Below, one piece after another: positions 25,475-34,125 of a stretch of 64,000 nt of DNA. Every line of letters starts with the position of its first letter. The first letter of the stretch is position 1. This stretch comes from Colwellia sp. (GTDB lineage: Bacteria > Pseudomonadota > Gammaproteobacteria > Enterobacterales > Alteromonadaceae): assembly GCA_013215385.1 (NCBI GenBank), contig JABSOY010000006.1, positions 186,001 to 250,000 on the forward strand, given 5' to 3'. Made by a program: the position numbers and the translations under genes. The notes under the pieces are model-generated. The model ran no database searches. It saw nothing but the letters and a program-made list of their open reading frames with translations, and was not told where the DNA came from.

Positions 25475-27823
25475 CTATTTCTTCAACTTAGCAAAGGCAT
25501 CAGCGAAGGCATTACCCATCACAGCATTATCATTCTGTTTCGGCTTTTGTTGTGCTCTGCGCTGATGATTGGGTTTGGTATTTTTAGCGCCGTGATTTTG
25601 TGGACGAGCTTGAGGCTTATTTGGTTGTTTATTGTGTTCAGGTTTAGCCGAAATAGCTTCATCTAAACGCATAGTTAAACTAATACGCTTTCTTGCAGGG
25701 TCAACCTCGACGACTTTTACTTTTACAATATCACCGGCTTTAACAATTTCGCGGGGGTCGCTAACAAATTTATCAGTTAACGATGAAATATGAACTAAGC
25801 CGTCTTGATGCACGCCTAAATCAACAAAAGCGCCGAAGTTCGCTACGTTAGAAATAATGCCCTCGAGTATCATGCCCACGGTTAAATCGTTAATGGTATT
25901 CACACCCTCTTTAAACTGCGCGGTTTTAAATTCAGGGCGAGGATCTCGGCCGGGTTTTTCAAGTTCACTGACAATATCTTTAAGTGTTAACTCACCGATA
26001 CTATCAGTCGTCAGTGCGGCTATATCAATATTATTAAGCTGCCCGCTATCGCCCATTAACGAATCAATACTGCTATTGAGTTGAGCAATTATTTTTTCAA
26101 CAACGGCATATGATTCTGGGTGAACGCCTGAATTGTCCAGTGGATTTTTACCGCCTGAAATACGTAAAAAACCAGCGGCTTGTTCAAAGGCTTTTGGCCC
26201 TAAACGTGCGACTTTCTTTAATTCTTTTCGGTCATTAAAACGGCCATGCTCATCACGATAAGTCACGACATTATCTGCCATGGTTTTATTCAAACCTGAG
26301 ACACGTGTTAATAATGCCGAGGAGGCACTATTTAAGTCAACGCCAACATTGTTCACACAGTCTTCAATAACATTGTCGAGGGTTTTGCTTAATAGGCTTT
26401 GGCTAACATCATGTTGATATTGACCAACACCAATGGCTTTCGGGTCTATTTTTACCAACTCGGCAAGTGGATCTTGTAAGCGACGGGCAATTGAAACAGC
26501 GCCGCGGATAGAAACGTCTAAATCAGGGAATTCTTTGGCAGCAAACTCTGACGCGGAATAAACCGAAGCACCCGCCTCGCTAACCATCATTTTTTGTGGC
26601 TTATTCTTCTCTAAAGCTTGAATAACTTCACCAGCAAGCTTGTCACTTTCACGCGAGCCGGTACCATTACCTATCGCGATTAATTCTACTTTATGTTGTT
26701 GACATAAATTCACTAATGTTCGTAATGATTTGTCCCAATGATTTTGCGGAGCATGTGGAAATATTGTCGCGGTTTGTAAGAGTTTACCGGTAGCATCAAC
26801 AATCGCTACTTTACAACCGGTACGCATGCCAGGATCTAAACCTAAGGTGGTTTTAGCGCCTGCAGGAGCCGCCATTAATAAATCACTTAAATTAGTCGCA
26901 AATACTTTTATTGCTTCGCTTTCTGCCTTATCACGTAAATTACCTAATAATTCAGTTTCTAAGCTTAAGCTTAATTTAACTTTCCAAGCAGTACGGACAA
27001 CTTTCGTTAAAAATACCGCGCCTGCTTGTCCGGTTAAGCGTAAATTGTAATGCTCGCAAATAAGTTGCTCAGCACTTGAGTAACTGCTGTCTTCTTGGGT
27101 CGGGTCAACATTGATATTGAGCTGTAACATGCTTTCATTGCGGCCACGAAACATTGCTAATGCACGGTGTGATGGAACATTTCTGAGTAACTCTGAATGT
27201 TCAAAATAATCACGGTATTTCACACCTTCTTGCTGCTTGCCCTTAGCGACGTTACTGGATAAGTGAGCTTGCTTTAACAAATGTTTACGTAACTTCTGTA
27301 ATAAATTCGCATCTTGTGCAAAACGTTCAATCAAAATATAAGTAGCGCCATCAAGTACTGATTTTTCATCAGTAAAGCCCGCTTCTTTATTGATAAAAGC
27401 TTTTGCTTCGGTTTCAGGTGTTAGTGTCCAATTGTTATATAAATTATTAGCCAAAGGCTCTAAGCCGGCTTCAATAGCTATATGTCCTTTAGTACGACGC
27501 TTGGGTTTAAAGGGTAAGTATAAGTCTTCCAAGCGAGTTTTATTGTCAGCTTGGGCGAGCTCCTTTTCTAAGGAGGGGGTTAATTTTCCCTGCTGAGAAA
27601 TACTAGTAATAATCACTTTGCGACGGTCTTCAAGGTCGCGCAAATAGTGTAAACGTTGGTCGAGGTGACGTAGGTGATTATCGTCTAATCCTTGGGTCGC
27701 TTCTTTACGGTAACGGGCAATAAAGGGTACAGTTGCGCCGCCATCAAGCAAGCTAATTGCTGAGTCTATTTGGGAGGTTTTAACATTAAGTTCTTTTGCG
27801 ATGAGTTCAGCAATGGAAACCAT
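25475..27823 (-). CDS. tex: Tex family S1 RNA-binding transcription accessory protein
   Basis: The protein is 782 residues, the usual Tex length. In order it has the N-terminal helical Tex domain ([17 protein letters not shown]), a YqgF-like RNase fold domain ([17 protein letters not shown] and [14 protein letters not shown]), helix-hairpin-helix repeats ([22 protein letters not shown] and [18 protein letters not shown]) and one S1 RNA-binding domain near 650-720 ([20 protein letters not shown]). A basic, disordered tail (about residues 725-782, rich in K, N, Q, P) follows. Tex binds nucleic acid and influences transcription and ribosome function in several bacteria. Monocistronic by position. 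Confidence 0.96.
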   Translation of the reverse strand: MVSIAELIAKELNVKTSQIDSAISLLDGGATVPFIARYRKEATQGLDDNHLRHLDQRLHYLRDLEDRRKVIITSISQQGKLTPSLEKELAQADNKTRLEDLYLPFKPKRRTKGHIAIEAGLEPLANNLYNNWTLTPETEAKAFINKEAGFTDEKSVLDGATYILIERFAQDANLLQKLRKHLLKQAHLSSNVAKGKQQEGVKYRDYFEHSELLRNVPSHRALAMFRGRNESMLQLNINVDPTQEDSSYSSAEQLICEHYNLRLTGQAGAVFLTKVVRTAWKVKLSLSLETELLGNLRDKAESEAIKVFATNLSDLLMAAPAGAKTTLGLDPGMRTGCKVAIVDATGKLLQTATIFPHAPQNHWDKSLRTLVNLCQQHKVELIAIGNGTGSRESDKLAGEVIQALEKNKPQKMMVSEAGASVYSASEFAAKEFPDLDVSIRGAVSIARRLQDPLAELVKIDPKAIGVGQYQHDVSQSLLSKTLDNVIEDCVNNVGVDLNSASSALLTRVSGLNKTMADNVVTYRDEHGRFNDRKELKKVARLGPKAFEQAAGFLRISGGKNPLDNSGVHPESYAVVEKIIAQLNSSIDSLMGDSGQLNNIDIAALTTDSIGELTLKDIVSELEKPGRDPRPEFKTAQFKEGVNTINDLTVGMILEGIISNVANFGAFVDLGVHQDGLVHISSLTDKFVSDPREIVKAGDIVKVKVVEVDPARKRISLTMRLDEAISAKPEHNKQPNKPQARPQNHGAKNTKPNHQRRAQQKPKQNDNAVMGNAFADAFAKLKK

Positions 27824-27928
27824 TAATTGACGAGCCTTATTTATGAATAAAATATTTTTATAGCGCTATTTTGCCATTGTACCTGACTGGCTTCAAATCG
27901 CTTGTTAATTTTCTGGTGATTAAAATAA

Positions 27929-27959
27929 AAACAACACTCGAAGATGAATGCTGTTTTTA
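27929..27959 (-). terminator. Terminator after the S10 peptidase gene
   Basis: On the minus strand ACAGCATTC and GAGTGTTGT pair with two G-U wobbles around a 6-base loop and are followed by TTTTTATTTT. It lies about 50 bases after the S10 stop. Confidence 0.65.
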
Positions 27960-28005
27960 CTTGTAATGAAGTTAATTTAACTCATTGTTATACATTTGAT
28001 TAAGG

Positions 28006-29526
28006 TTATTTACTCTCGTATTTTGCCGCTTGTTTTTTATTCGGTAAAGAGGCTTTAATAAATTGACGAATATCGTCGTTAGCCGCTTTTAAATCTTCAT
28101 GACGAAGATACATCATGTGACCACTGCGATAGCCTTTAAATGACAACCTATCTTGCATCTTTCCACTTTGATCTAATTGCCACATAGTGTATTTAGCATC
28201 AAAATAATTCGTAGCTCCATCGTAATAGCCTGACTGGAACATCACATTTAAATATGGATTTTGTGCCATGGCTAAACGTAAATTTTTACCAGTATTGTTA
28301 TTACTGCGATCCCACGGGTGCACACTACCAAACATATTATATTTAATGTCAGTTTTGTAGTTTAATTCTTCACGTAAGTAAGAGTTTATCGCTGGCGTGA
28401 AGCTATGCAACCATGAGGTTAATTCGGCATTGTAGTCAGGACGAGAGCCGGTTACTTTTTCGTCGATGCCCAAATAGCGAGAATCTAAACGACCAATCGT
28501 TTGTTCGCGATCACGCAGTAGTTCTTTCCAAAAGTAAGAGGCACTAATATCTAAATTACTGCGTAATACTTCGGTTACAGAAATGCCTGAATAAAAAGAC
28601 ACTTTTTCAGCAATGGCTTGTTTTTCTTCGGGGCTGATAAAGCCACCTTTCGCTAGCGCAGGTATATATTGCTCAATGGTGAATTTTTCTACTTCCGGTA
28701 AAATGTCGCTTAAATCTTTTTGTTGTAAGTCGCTGTTTAATGCTTTGTGATACCAAGCCGTGGCGGCAAAATAAGGTAAGCGATTAGCCGCTTTTACTGG
28801 GCCATCACGTTTTATGCCAATGTCGGTCGGAGAAACTAAAATTACCCCGTTTAAATACATCCATTGACGAGCTTGTAATTCTAATGCTAAACCTGAAACA
28901 CGAGTAGTACCGTAACTTTCACCAATTAAATATTTTGGTGAACGCCACAGCTCGTTTCGAGTCACGAAGGTATTTACCCAATCGGCTAAATATTTAACGT
29001 CGGCATTTACACCAAAAAACATTGATTTTTGTTGGTCTTTTGATGGTATCTTGCCGTCTTTGTCAGGTAAAACCCTCGAATAACCGGTATTGACCGGGTT
29101 AACAAAAACAATATCAGCCACATCTAGAATAGAGTAATCGTTAGTTTTAACGCCATAGGGTTGTAAAGGGTAACCTTCATCATCAACATTCAATACCCGT
29201 GGCCCGGTATAGGCAACATGCATCCAAACAGAGGCAGAGCCAGGACCACCGTTAAATGAAATTAATAACGGGCGTGAACTTTTATTTTTGACATCGCTAC
29301 GTTGGTAATAGGTATAAAACAAGCTGGCAGTTGGGTTGCCTTCGCTGTCCCATACCGGTTGTGTACCTGTTGTTGCGGTATAATTGAATTTTTTACCGTT
29401 TACTTTCGTGCTGTGCTTAGTTGTCGATTTTTCGTCGATAGGTAATTTTCGTTCGTTATCTGCTTTTGACAGTGGTGAAAATATTAATAATAAGGTAAAT
29501 ACTGTGACTAAATGGTGTGCTTTCAT
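28006..29526 (-). CDS. S10 family serine carboxypeptidase, exported
   Basis: This 506-residue protein has a signal peptide (VTVFTLLLIFSPLSKA-DNE). The S10 signatures are SFNGGPGSASVWMH (oxyanion region), PVNTGYS, and the nucleophile Ser204 in IGESYGTTR. The C-terminal histidine region is YRSGHMMYLRHE and the aspartate is likely in SGYYDGATNY. It removes C-terminal amino acids from peptides. Together with the S9, M1 and PepD peptidases in this window it points to protein and peptide degradation as a nutrient strategy. A single-gene unit with its own terminator. Confidence 0.93.
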   Translation of the reverse strand: MKAHHLVTVFTLLLIFSPLSKADNERKLPIDEKSTTKHSTKVNGKKFNYTATTGTQPVWDSEGNPTASLFYTYYQRSDVKNKSSRPLLISFNGGPGSASVWMHVAYTGPRVLNVDDEGYPLQPYGVKTNDYSILDVADIVFVNPVNTGYSRVLPDKDGKIPSKDQQKSMFFGVNADVKYLADWVNTFVTRNELWRSPKYLIGESYGTTRVSGLALELQARQWMYLNGVILVSPTDIGIKRDGPVKAANRLPYFAATAWYHKALNSDLQQKDLSDILPEVEKFTIEQYIPALAKGGFISPEEKQAIAEKVSFYSGISVTEVLRSNLDISASYFWKELLRDREQTIGRLDSRYLGIDEKVTGSRPDYNAELTSWLHSFTPAINSYLREELNYKTDIKYNMFGSVHPWDRSNNNTGKNLRLAMAQNPYLNVMFQSGYYDGATNYFDAKYTMWQLDQSGKMQDRLSFKGYRSGHMMYLRHEDLKAANDDIRQFIKASLPNKKQAAKYESK

Positions 29527-29654
29527 TTTGAATGTCCTGCGTATTAATTTTTATATAAAATCATAGCGACACTGTAAAACAGAAAGAAGTTTAGTGCTCA
29601 AATAATAGTTAAAATAACGAATTTCAGCGATAAACTCCGGTTGTAACTTGTTTG

Positions 29655-30230
29655 TTAAGCTTGCAAGTGAAAATAAATAACAATGAGTTGTCGTCCTTCG
29701 ATGGATAACTTATTTTCTTGTGGATGCGATAGTTTTAACAAATGCCCTGTTGATATTGTTTGTGGCGCTTGGTGTGAAGAAAGCAATTGAAATTCACCCG
29801 CTAAACTATAAACAAAACATAAATCGGCACTTTTTAGCTCAATGATTTTTGATTCATTATAAGTTTCAACTTTCACCCGACATTTTTCTTGATGAGTCAT
29901 AATATTAAAGTCTGTGATCGCTCCTGCATGTAAATTTCCTACCGTGCGGCAAGCACCATCGAAATTGGCTATTTCCAGTAAATTACTGAGTTTGTCTATT
30001 TTATTATGGTCATGCTGCAAACTAATACCATTACCTTCAATGAGTATTAAGTTGCGTTGGTAACCTGAAAAGTCAGAAAACACACCGTCTTCAACGACAC
30101 TTGCCATACTTAATCGCCAAGTAAAGTCGTCTAGCGTGCCGCCGTCATTGATGGCTAATTCAATGGTTTCACCTTTACCATTTTTCCAAGGGATGGTTTT
30201 AAAGTTTTCGGGAGAAAATACAGAGATCAT
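29655..30230 (-). CDS. HutD/Ves family protein
   Basis: This 191-residue cupin-like protein begins MISVFSPENFKTIPWKNGKG and continues with ETIELAI...FTWRLSMASVVEDGVFSDFSGYQRNLILIEG. The PWKNGGG-like start and the FTWRLSxAxVxxxGPFSxFpGxxR motif define the HutD/Ves family. HutD is linked to histidine utilisation and Ves to a cold-induced response in E. coli, but the biochemical role is unknown. There are no hut genes in this window, so it is an isolated copy and function should not be read as histidine degradation. Confidence 0.9.
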   Translation of the reverse strand: MISVFSPENFKTIPWKNGKGETIELAINDGGTLDDFTWRLSMASVVEDGVFSDFSGYQRNLILIEGNGISLQHDHNKIDKLSNLLEIANFDGACRTVGNLHAGAITDFNIMTHQEKCRVKVETYNESKIIELKSADLCFVYSLAGEFQLLSSHQAPQTISTGHLLKLSHPQENKLSIEGRQLIVIYFHLQA

Positions 30231-30420
30231 TAAGATTTACCTTGTTTGTTTTTAGCGCGGTTTAGCCCTTTATATTATGGCCGCAATGATAGTAGATCAG
30301 TCTATAGAAGCATAGACTTTGTCCGTTTTTAGTGGTTTGATTTTTTACTCAATAAATGTTTTTTGTACAATAAACTATACTTAATTTTTCTTTATAATTA
30401 AGTAGCGGTAGAGGTGGTTT

Positions 30421-31044
30421 ATGTCTAATGAAAATAACTGGGCACTGTCGATGCATCAAATAGAATGTTGTAATTGTAGTCATGGCTGTGGTTGTCAATT
30501 TGGTGGTTTCCCTGATACTGAAGATGGTAGTTGTGAAGCTTTATTAGGTTTTTCGATTATTAAAGGCCACTTAGACGAACTTGATTTATCAGGGCTGAAA
30601 ATGGTTTTTGCTGCTATGTGGCCAAAAGCAATTCATGAAGGCAATGGTAAAGGCGCGTTATTTATAGATCGTACCGCCACGGCTGAGCAAGTAACAGCGC
30701 TAGCAACGATTATGTCGGGTCAAGTGGGCGGTATGCCAGTTGAAGCGATTGCCGCGACGTTTACAGAATTTGACGGCCCGATACTGACTGATATTGAGAT
30801 GAACACCGATGAAAAACGAGCGTCATTTTCGATAAAAGGGATTGCTGAAGTACAACAAATGCCATTGATAAATCCAGTTACAGGAGAAGAACAAGAAGTA
30901 CATATTACTTTTCCTAACGGCGGCTTTATGTGGGACGACGGTAATATTGGTAATTCATCTTTGATGTCTATCATCCATGGTAATATCAATTTTAATCATG
31001 CAGGAAAATTCTCCGCTAAAGCTATCGCAAATTGGAGTAATTAG
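30421..31044 (+). CDS. DUF1326 protein
   Basis: This 207-residue soluble protein begins with a cysteine cluster: C-C-N-C-S-H-G-C-G-C-Q-F (residues about 15-26), typical of DUF1326 and suggestive of metal binding. The FNGG-like FPNGGFMWDDG and the final FSAKAIANWSN are also family features. The next gene is a DUF2182 membrane protein, the standard partner. The function of the pair is unknown; metal handling is a common guess. SD GAGGTGG lies six bases before the ATG. The gene ends four bases before the likely start of the partner. Confidence 0.9.
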   Translation: MSNENNWALSMHQIECCNCSHGCGCQFGGFPDTEDGSCEALLGFSIIKGHLDELDLSGLKMVFAAMWPKAIHEGNGKGALFIDRTATAEQVTALATIMSGQVGGMPVEAIAATFTEFDGPILTDIEMNTDEKRASFSIKGIAEVQQMPLINPVTGEEQEVHITFPNGGFMWDDGNIGNSSLMSIIHGNINFNHAGKFSAKAIANWSN

Positions 31045-31048
31045 CGCT

Positions 31049-31789
31049 GTGCTATTAAGCAAAACATTTGAGATTCGCTTGAGTCGAATTTTCATCATTT
31101 TATCTATTGCACTACTGGTTGTCTTAAGCTGGTATTACATGTTTTTTGAAATGAGCATGAACATGAAATCGGTCGGCTTATGGAATGAAGACGACTTGTT
31201 TTCATTATTTTTAATGTGGACAATTATGATGGCAGGCATGATGTTACCTTCTGCTACTCCGGTCATTTTATTAGTAAATAAACTCAATTGTCAGCGAAAA
31301 CTGACACAAAAGGTTTATACGCATTCGTTATATTTTATTGTCGGTTATTTACTGGTGTGGTTGTTTTATTGCGTATTGATCACGCTGATCCAGTGGGGGT
31401 TACACTCTGTTTCCTTACTATCTCCAATGATGAACAGTAGTAACGATATTTTCAGTGGCGTGTTGCTGATCATTGCTGGTTTTTATCAATGGAGTCCGTT
31501 GAAACAAAAATGTTTGCAGTTATGTCGTACGCCTTTAAACATGCTAACAACACAGTGGCGTGAAGGTATTAGTGGTGCGATTACCTTAGGCTTTAAGCAT
31601 GGCCAATATTGTTTAGCATGTTGCTGGTTTTTAATGACGTTATTGTTTGTTACCGGTGTTATGAACTTAAAGTGGATATTAGTGCTGACCTTACTGGTGA
31701 TGGTTGAAAAATGCTTACCTAGAGGTGATGTTATCAGCAAATATATCGGCTGTATCTTTATAGTCTTAGGTCTCGTGCTGCTTTTCTAA
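31049..31789 (+). CDS. DUF2182 integral membrane protein
   Basis: The protein is 246 residues from the preferred GTG at 31049, which lies 4 bases after the DUF1326 stop with GGAG upstream. The frame is open back to 30977, but that would overlap DUF1326 by 68 bases and add a non-family N-terminus. There are about six membrane helices. The family signature is the methionine-rich WTIMMAGMMLPSATPVILL, followed by GYLLVW, the YQWSPLKQKCLQLCRTP loop and the HGQYCLACCWFLMTLLFVTG motif. Cysteines, methionines and histidines at these points suggest metal binding in the membrane (inference). Function is not established. Confidence 0.88.
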   Translation: MLLSKTFEIRLSRIFIILSIALLVVLSWYYMFFEMSMNMKSVGLWNEDDLFSLFLMWTIMMAGMMLPSATPVILLVNKLNCQRKLTQKVYTHSLYFIVGYLLVWLFYCVLITLIQWGLHSVSLLSPMMNSSNDIFSGVLLIIAGFYQWSPLKQKCLQLCRTPLNMLTTQWREGISGAITLGFKHGQYCLACCWFLMTLLFVTGVMNLKWILVLTLLVMVEKCLPRGDVISKYIGCIFIVLGLVLLF

Positions 31790-31831
31790 TTATTATTGGT
31801 TCTTTAGTTTTAGCGTCATTAGCAAATGTTT

Positions 31832-31878
31832 GACATATTATGTCGCGATGCGTAGACTCCTGCTCGACATAATATGTC
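31832..31878. promoter_or_regulatory. Two matched palindromic sites before the carbonic anhydrase gene
   Basis: GACATATTATGTC at 31832-31844 and GACATAATATGTC at 31866-31878 are each 13-bp palindromes, differing only at the central base. Centres are 34 bp apart. Including flanks, the two sites also form one 14-bp perfect inverted repeat. The second lies 65 bases before the carbonic anhydrase start codon. This looks like a pair of binding sites for one dimeric regulator, possibly in the promoter; an RNA hairpin is the alternative. Confidence 0.6.
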
Positions 31879-31943
31879 GTAGCATTGTTCTGGCCAGTTC
31901 ACCTACTCCACTTTCATTACTGTATTTACACTTTAGGAAAAAC

Positions 31944-32699
31944 ATGAATATTAAGAACATGGGATTATTAACGGTTTTATTGTCAGGGCTAACTTTAGCT
32001 ACAGTACCTTTAACTGCAAACGCTGGCGATGTTCATTGGACATATGCCGGTAAACATGGCGCTGAACATTGGGGCAGCCTGTCAGCAAAATTCGCGACTT
32101 GCGATAGTGGTGTGAATCAATCACCTATTAATATTACTGAGACTATCGATGCATCGTTACCTGCGCTAACCATCAACTACCAAGCGAGCACGGTAAATGT
32201 TGTCAATAATGGCCATACAGTTCAAGCTAATATCAAAGGTAAAAACACTTTTACCAACGATGCAGGCACATTCGACTTAAAGCAATTTCATTTTCATGCC
32301 CCAAGCGAAAATACCATTGATGGGCAATCCTTCCCGTTAGAAGTACATTTTGTTCATGCTGATCATAACGGCCGCTTATCCGTTATTGGTGTCATGTTTG
32401 AATATGGCGCTGAAAACGTGACTTTAGCTAAAATTTGGCAAAAAATGCCCAGTAAAGCTGGCGCAACACAATCATTAAGTGAGCTATTAAACAGTGGTGA
32501 TTTATTACCTGCAAGCACTGATTACTATCGTTTTAACGGCTCGTTAACCACGCCACCTTGTTCTGAAGGTGTCCGTTGGTTTGTGATGAAAGATGCGATT
32601 ACCGCTTCTAAAGCACAAATAGAAAAGTTTGCGAAAACTATGGGTGGAGCGTCTAATCGTCCTGTGCAGTCAACTAATGCTCGTGTGATTCTCCGTTAA
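31944..32699 (+). CDS. Alpha-class carbonic anhydrase, periplasmic
   Basis: This is 251 residues from ATG 31944, preferred because TAGGAAA precedes it and a clean signal peptide follows (LLTVLLSGLTLATVPLTANA); the longer frame from 31830 runs through the palindromic sites. Zinc ligands are His116 and His118 in FHFHAPSE and His135 in EVHFVHADHNG. The GSLTTPPCSEGVRWFV motif with its conserved threonine is present. It hydrates CO2 to bicarbonate in the periplasm. The length matches other bacterial alpha enzymes. The two palindromes upstream suggest dedicated regulation. Confidence 0.95.
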   Translation: MNIKNMGLLTVLLSGLTLATVPLTANAGDVHWTYAGKHGAEHWGSLSAKFATCDSGVNQSPINITETIDASLPALTINYQASTVNVVNNGHTVQANIKGKNTFTNDAGTFDLKQFHFHAPSENTIDGQSFPLEVHFVHADHNGRLSVIGVMFEYGAENVTLAKIWQKMPSKAGATQSLSELLNSGDLLPASTDYYRFNGSLTTPPCSEGVRWFVMKDAITASKAQIEKFAKTMGGASNRPVQSTNARVILR

Positions 32700-32718
32700 T
32701 AATGGTTTTTTAACTCGA

Positions 32719-32752
32719 AAAATGGCTATCCAAGAGATTGAATGGCCATTTT
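32719..32752 (+). terminator. Probable terminator after the carbonic anhydrase gene
   Basis: AAAATGGC and GCCATTTT arms with an 18-base loop start 19 bases after the stop; the U-run is short. Confidence 0.5.
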
Positions 32753-32851
32753 GTGTATTAATCTCCTAAGAATAAGAAGTATGGTCTAATCAACCAATAT
32801 ATGGATGATATAGCAACCATAGCAACAAATTTCTTGTCTATTGCTAACAAG

Positions 32852-33481
32852 TTACATTTTTCGTTTATTGAACCTTAACCCTGTTAATCCTAAGAAAAAA
32901 ATGGCGAAAGTAAGGGGTTCAGGGACCTCGGTCGTAACCATTGATACATTATCTAACTGAATTCCCCAATACCCACTTGCATTATCAGGTGTACCTTGAA
33001 AGGCAACTCGTGTCAGTATTGAGGTTGCGACGAAATTGACCGTCTGTAGATTCCAACCATCGGTATGTGGGTCAGTATTGTGATCATCATATAAAAAAGA
33101 TGCTGGACTAATTATTTCAAATCCGATATCTCCAATAGACCAAGTAATCGAAGGAGGGATAGAATTACCCCCGGGATGATCAAGAAATGCATGATAAAAA
33201 CTCAAAGAATAGGCTTGACCTACCACGGTCGTGACCAATTGTGATATGCGGCCTGCGTTGTTACGATGTTGGAGGGTAAGCAACCAAGTTGCATCTTGGG
33301 CGCTCAGTCCACCTGGGCCGTAACCACTGTTACGAAAGACATCAGCATCCTCTAATGTCCAACCCGTAAGATCGCTCTCAAAGCTGCCATTAGTAATCAA
33401 CCCAGCATTAGAGATATTCGATAATAGGGAAACAGAAAAGATAAAACCTGCTGATAAAATAAATAAAAATTTAAATTTCAT
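32852..33481 (-). CDS. PEP-CTERM sorted secreted protein
   Basis: This 209-residue protein has a signal peptide (MKFKFLFILSAGFIFSVSLL...SNA), then a beta-sandwich-like domain starting GLITNGSFESDLTGWTLED, which resembles carbohydrate-binding or DUF642-type domains. The C-terminus is a PEP-CTERM signal: V-P-E-P followed by a hydrophobic helix (LTFAIFFLGLTGL) and the basic RFNKRKM. Such proteins are recognised by an exosortase and usually end up in the envelope or exopolysaccharide matrix. No exosortase or polysaccharide cluster is visible here, so the sorting enzyme must be elsewhere. Slightly different style from its neighbours suggests an accessory gene. Confidence 0.85.
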   Translation of the reverse strand: MKFKFLFILSAGFIFSVSLLSNISNAGLITNGSFESDLTGWTLEDADVFRNSGYGPGGLSAQDATWLLTLQHRNNAGRISQLVTTVVGQAYSLSFYHAFLDHPGGNSIPPSITWSIGDIGFEIISPASFLYDDHNTDPHTDGWNLQTVNFVATSILTRVAFQGTPDNASGYWGIQLDNVSMVTTEVPEPLTFAIFFLGLTGLRFNKRKM

Positions 33482-33722
33482 TATATATTCCTTCTTTGTT
33501 AGAGGGGAAGTAACTCACAGATGCTTGTGCATAAATCAGACCGTACAATAAGTGTTTAATTTTTATATGCTTTACATGGAGTTTTACCGTTTAGCATTAA
33601 ACATTGAAAGAAAGTGACATATTGCGATGCATATTGCGAAGACCCGATTAATAAATTCAAAGCTAATTGTAGTGTTGCTACTGATGAATAGTAGATAGAT
33701 TTCTTTATTGTCCCTGATGGTT

Positions 33723-34027
33723 TTATTGTGCTGAATAAATAATAACGCTGCTTATTATTTTTGCTAAATACAGTTTTGCATGGGAAGCTCTGATGAAGTC
33801 GAGCGTTTTTTCGGCATGGCTAATACTCAGTAAATAATTATGCTGAGCAAGCAAGTATTTTTTTCATGTTGTTGTGCTTGTGCAAGGATAAAAAGCACGG
33901 TCGCTATTTGTTGTACGTTTCCGTATTTATAGCTCCAAGACAGGGCTACATGCCAATGAGACAAAGCCTCATCAAAATAGTTAAGTTGCCTGGTAATATG
34001 TCCTAAATGACCATAAAACTCCATCAT
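33723..34027 (-). pseudogene. Frameshifted remnant of a TPR-repeat protein
   Basis: Reading leftward from 34027, MMEFYGHLGHITRQLNYFDE and the following helices (EALSHWHVALSWSYKYG, QQIATVLFILAQAQQHEK) look like tetratricopeptide repeats. The frame then breaks at a run of seven T (33858-33864). A one-base shift restores a helical continuation, YLLAQHNYLLSISHAEKTLD...FIRASHAKLYLAK, ending at a TAA at 33723. A stop codon lies just upstream of the first methionine, so the N-terminal part is also missing. This is best read as the decayed 3' part of a larger TPR gene; a sequencing error at the homopolymer would not explain the missing 5' part. Confidence 0.6.
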
Positions 34028-34125
34028 GAAATACTGCTACTCATCACCATTAATAGGATGAGTAACAGTATTAAATTAGTAACAAAAGTGCACTTATTTA
34101 TCGCTAAACAGTGGCATGGTCAGAG

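Noticed and set aside
29655-30230. Histidine-utilisation locus
   Set aside because: Only the HutD/Ves gene is present; no hutU, hutH, hutI, hutG or hutC in the window.
31830-31943. 38-residue N-terminal extension of the carbonic anhydrase
   Set aside because: It would be translated from the palindromic operator-like sites and would bury the signal peptide; ATG 31944 has a ribosome site.
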